Assembly (NCBI GenBank): GCA_023142905.1
Contig: JAGLIP010000047.1
Coordinates: 1 to 6,587, forward strand
Direction: 5' to 3'
From: Candidatus Aenigmatarchaeota archaeon
GTDB lineage: Archaea > EX4484-52 > B79-G9
Length of the DNA: 6,587 bases
In this document: positions 4,411 through 6,587 of the stretch, piece by piece
Layout of the letters: every line of letters begins with the position of its first letter
Position numbering within the stretch: position 1 is the stretch's first letter
Position numbers and translations under genes: made by a program
The notes under the pieces: generated by a model
Told to the model about the DNA's origin: nothing
The model's input: the letters and a program-made list of their open reading frames with translations, nothing else
Database searches by the model: none

Positions 4411-5139
4411 ATGGTATTTCTCAGATCGTTGTTTGGTAAAAAGAAGAATAAACCTCAATGCAACTATCCCTTATGTACGGAAGAACATATAAACTATGTA
4501 AAAGAACAACTATTTTATCTTACAGATACCATCCACAAAGAACTTTATCCGGCAAACGGTCTTTTCTCGGCTCCATCTTTTGATATATCAATTCAATGCC
4601 AAAGGGGCGATGAAATCAGATACACCGATGTAAAAGACATGGATATTTCATTGGGTAACCTACGCATAGATTGCTCCCACGGAAAAATAAACATCCCTCT
4701 TGCATGCATAGAAGACATAGATTACATCATCCCATCCTACGGATGCAAACATATTAAAGACGGCTCAAAAGTATTGAATATTGGATGCAGCAAGACACCG
4801 ATAGCTTCATGTGACTTTGAAACAATTTGTGCGGACTTGATTGAAAATGTCTTAAAGCACAACGATCAAGAAGGCATTGCATGTGTCGCAAAAAAACTTC
4901 CATTCAAAGACAACTCTTTTGACTATGTTGTAAGCAAAGACGCATACATTAAAGGAAAAGATGCCAGTGAAATGTTGCGGATTTGCAAAAAAGGGGGCGA
5001 AATAATTCTAATAAATGATACGGATACAATAAAAGATATAGAAACATACATAGCATCTCTTGGTTTTAAAAGAAAATTATTCTTCAATAAAAAAAAGAAA
5101 TACATAAAAGGAAAAGAATATATTACAATATATACATAA
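4411..5139 (+). CDS. Divergent class I SAM-methyltransferase-like protein with an unknown N-terminal domain
   Basis: The protein has 242 residues. The C-terminal part (about 116-205) has the Rossmann methyltransferase order: GSKVLNIGCSKTP (118-130, motif I), an acidic strand end CADLIEN (140-146), KKLPFKDNSFDYVVSKDA (161-178, the LPFPDNSFD-type motif) and MLRICKKGGEIILIN (188-202, equivalent to RVLKPGG). Motif I is degenerate: the usual Asp is N123, and only one Gly of GxGxG is kept, with C126, S127 and K128 following. SAM binding is therefore uncertain. Residues 1-115 match nothing I recognise; they include a basic start, C17 and C22 in CNYPLC, C63, C88 and C112, so metal binding or a disulfide is possible. 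The target is unknown. The C-terminus is Lys-rich. The stop is separated by a single base from the stop of the convergent DHH gene. Confidence 0.7.
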   Translation: MVFLRSLFGKKKNKPQCNYPLCTEEHINYVKEQLFYLTDTIHKELYPANGLFSAPSFDISIQCQRGDEIRYTDVKDMDISLGNLRIDCSHGKINIPLACIEDIDYIIPSYGCKHIKDGSKVLNIGCSKTPIASCDFETICADLIENVLKHNDQEGIACVAKKLPFKDNSFDYVVSKDAYIKGKDASEMLRICKKGGEIILINDTDTIKDIETYIASLGFKRKLFFNKKKKYIKGKEYITIYT

Positions 5140-5140
5140 C

Positions 5141-6587
5141 TCAAAGCCCCTCAACAAAATTCCCAAACTCTTTTAATATCTCATCTTTAGCGCCCGAAAC
5201 AAATTTGATGCTACCGGCCACTTCGTGCCCTCCGCCTTCAGCAGCAGAATAAAGCATTTTTTCTTTTAAGCGCAAAACAATTTTATTTACATCAAACCCT
5301 TTTTCCTCAGCATTTGAAGTAGCCCGGATGGTCACAAAATCAGAGCCAAAACCAACAGACACAACAACTTTTCCCTTGTTTTTTTCGCACACAATCTCAT
5401 GCGCCAGACCAATTGTCTTTCCAGCTTGCGGAAATTCGCCCCTGCGTGTTATCAAATCAAGGTCAAGAGTCGCAAGAACTATTCCGTTCTTCAAAGTCGT
5501 ATATTCTAAATAATGCGCGCATACTTTCTTCTGCCCCTCGATTTTTAAGAAAAGTTCACTGTAAAGCAGCTCAACAAGCTTTTCATCCCCATACATCAAA
5601 TCAGTTATAACCTCTGAATCCGCCATAAACCGCAAATAGTGCGCTTCAAAATCAACACAAAGCGCAATTTTTTTCAAATAATCAACAGTTTTGCCACACT
5701 TTTCAAGATACTGTTCAAACTCCGCACCCATAGCATGATCGCCGACACCAGAAAGCGCGCACAATAAAGCAGGCTCTTTGACATCACCTAAAATCCGCGC
5801 AATCTCAACTGCAAGCATTCCGGCAGTTATATTTTTGTCCGCACCCACAAGATATGGATTCACATGAAAATCAACAAACTCGTCCACGCCCGATTTCCCG
5901 TCATTAACTTTTCCAGGATTATGATGATCAATAACCGCAACCTTAAGCCCATAAATCTTCGCCTTCCTTATGCTCAACACATCCTCCGCAGTAGATCCGT
6001 TGTCAACAAGAAGAACAAGTGGTAATTTTTGGCCAAACCTATTTTTTGACCTTTTAGCATCCGCAACATCCCGTATGACATCAGCATACTCGTAAAACGG
6101 TGCCTTTGACGGCGACCGATTATAATACTTATAAAAAGCATCATTCTCCCCTGCATGATACTGGCTAATTAGCTTCAGAATCACCTGCTCCAATGCAAGT
6201 GCCCCTGTATACCCGTCAACATCCGCGTGGTGGCGAAGGTATATTGGCGAGCCTTCAACTATCGCACGCTTTATCGCAGATGCGCATGATTTCATCTTTT
6301 CTTTAAGCTTTTCCATTTTTTCGCTTTTTACAAGAAAATCAATATCATCAACAGATGCCTGATTTTTAATCGCTTCCGCCATTCTTTCAACCAATGCACC
6401 CTTCATAGAATCAGACACTTTTGAAATAGACTCAATTTCTCTTCGTATCTTGTCGTTATTTTTTGAAACCTGTATTGTTGCCGCAACCATATCGCCGTCA
6501 TTTATGTCTGGATACGCCCTTTTGCCCGGAGCAATAAATCCAGTGCATTCAATTGTGCCCGACCCATCACTTATATTAAAAACAGTA
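5141..6587 (-). CDS. Archaea-type RecJ-like DHH-family phosphoesterase with OB fold (5' end outside window)
   Basis: The frame stays open to the right edge, so the ATG at 6490 is internal; 481 residues are visible. Upstream of that Met it reads TVFNISDGSGTIECTGF, then GKRAYPDINDGD, an OB-fold-like nucleic-acid-binding segment. Numbering from that Met, a helical linker covers about 11-80, then the DHH domain follows: RHHADVDG (86-93, motif I), LVDNGST (161-167), IDHHNPG (187-193), NPYLVGADKN (211-220) and GVGDHAMG (248-255). The DHHA1 domain ends in EGGGHEVAGS (418-427). All the catalytic Asp/His residues are present. The combination resembles the archaea-specific RecJ-like group (COG1107), whose N-terminal DnaJ-type zinc finger would lie outside the window. 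The probable role is Mn-dependent single-strand nucleic acid exonuclease in repair or replication; substrate not shown. Confidence 0.9.
   Translation of the reverse strand, partial: TVFNISDGSGTIECTGFIAPGKRAYPDINDGDMVAATIQVSKNNDKIRREIESISKVSDSMKGALVERMAEAIKNQASVDDIDFLVKSEKMEKLKEKMKSCASAIKRAIVEGSPIYLRHHADVDGYTGALALEQVILKLISQYHAGENDAFYKYYNRSPSKAPFYEYADVIRDVADAKRSKNRFGQKLPLVLLVDNGSTAEDVLSIRKAKIYGLKVAVIDHHNPGKVNDGKSGVDEFVDFHVNPYLVGADKNITAGMLAVEIARILGDVKEPALLCALSGVGDHAMGAEFEQYLEKCGKTVDYLKKIALCVDFEAHYLRFMADSEVITDLMYGDEKLVELLYSELFLKIEGQKKVCAHYLEYTTLKNGIVLATLDLDLITRRGEFPQAGKTIGLAHEIVCEKNKGKVVVSVGFGSDFVTIRATSNAEEKGFDVNKIVLRLKEKMLYSAAEGGGHEVAGSIKFVSGAKDEILKEFGNFVEGL

Noticed and set aside
1..6587. tRNA, rRNA, CRISPR array, insertion sequence or attachment site
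   Set aside because: I saw no cloverleaf with a TTC-type arm, no regularly spaced direct repeats with unique spacers, no transposase motifs and no long terminal inverted repeats.

Overview
The window is AT-rich chromosomal DNA from an archaeon. The evidence is a HerA-type DNA-translocating ATPase, an archaea-specific DHH/RecJ-like protein with an OB fold, and TATA boxes centred about 24-28 bp upstream of the start codons (a leaderless-transcript layout). The small intergenic spaces, the HEPN/MNT pair and several poorly conserved small proteins would suit a DPANN-type or other uncultivated euryarchaeal lineage. I cannot place it more precisely from the sequence.

Layout, left to right. Positions 1-714 (+) hold the C-terminal half of a HerA-like ATPase whose start lies outside the window. 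Positions 714-1089 hold two very small coding candidates: one apparently frameshifted (714-900), and one intact 52-codon gene with its own TATA box (931-1089). Next come two membrane metalloprotease-type genes on the + strand: an HtpX-like M48 protease (1175-2131) carrying an unexpected EF-hand-like loop, and a CPBP-family protein (2165-2647) with clearly different leucine codon use. Convergent to these is a two-gene minus-strand unit (3647-2677) that starts with a winged-helix/minimal-nucleotidyltransferase fusion, overlapping by 1 nt a HEPN-domain protein. Its promoter carries three CATATG-centred operator-like sites. Upstream on the same strand is a small membrane protein of the DUF457/YdjM type (4166-3735). 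Divergent from that, across a 244-bp intergenic region, is a degenerate class I methyltransferase-like protein (4411-5139). The last gene (6587-5141, minus) is a DHH-family RecJ-like protein that runs off the right edge.

How the genes may work together. The best-defined functional unit is the wHTH-MNT/HEPN pair, a toxin-antitoxin-type module that looks autoregulated. One perfect 16-bp palindrome and two imperfect copies lie at +40 and +20 bp spacing around its TATA box, so the fused winged helix is the obvious candidate repressor. HerA and the RecJ-like protein both belong to DNA repair or replication but are not in one operon here. HtpX and CPBP are adjacent membrane proteases with separate promoters, so co-function is only a suggestion.

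The most interesting items are the phased operator array with its HTH-MNT/HEPN module, which has non-canonical catalytic residues in both partners; the EF-hand-like loop in HtpX; and a GC-rich island with two abutting dyads at 4236-4276, which could be a small RNA or an operator.
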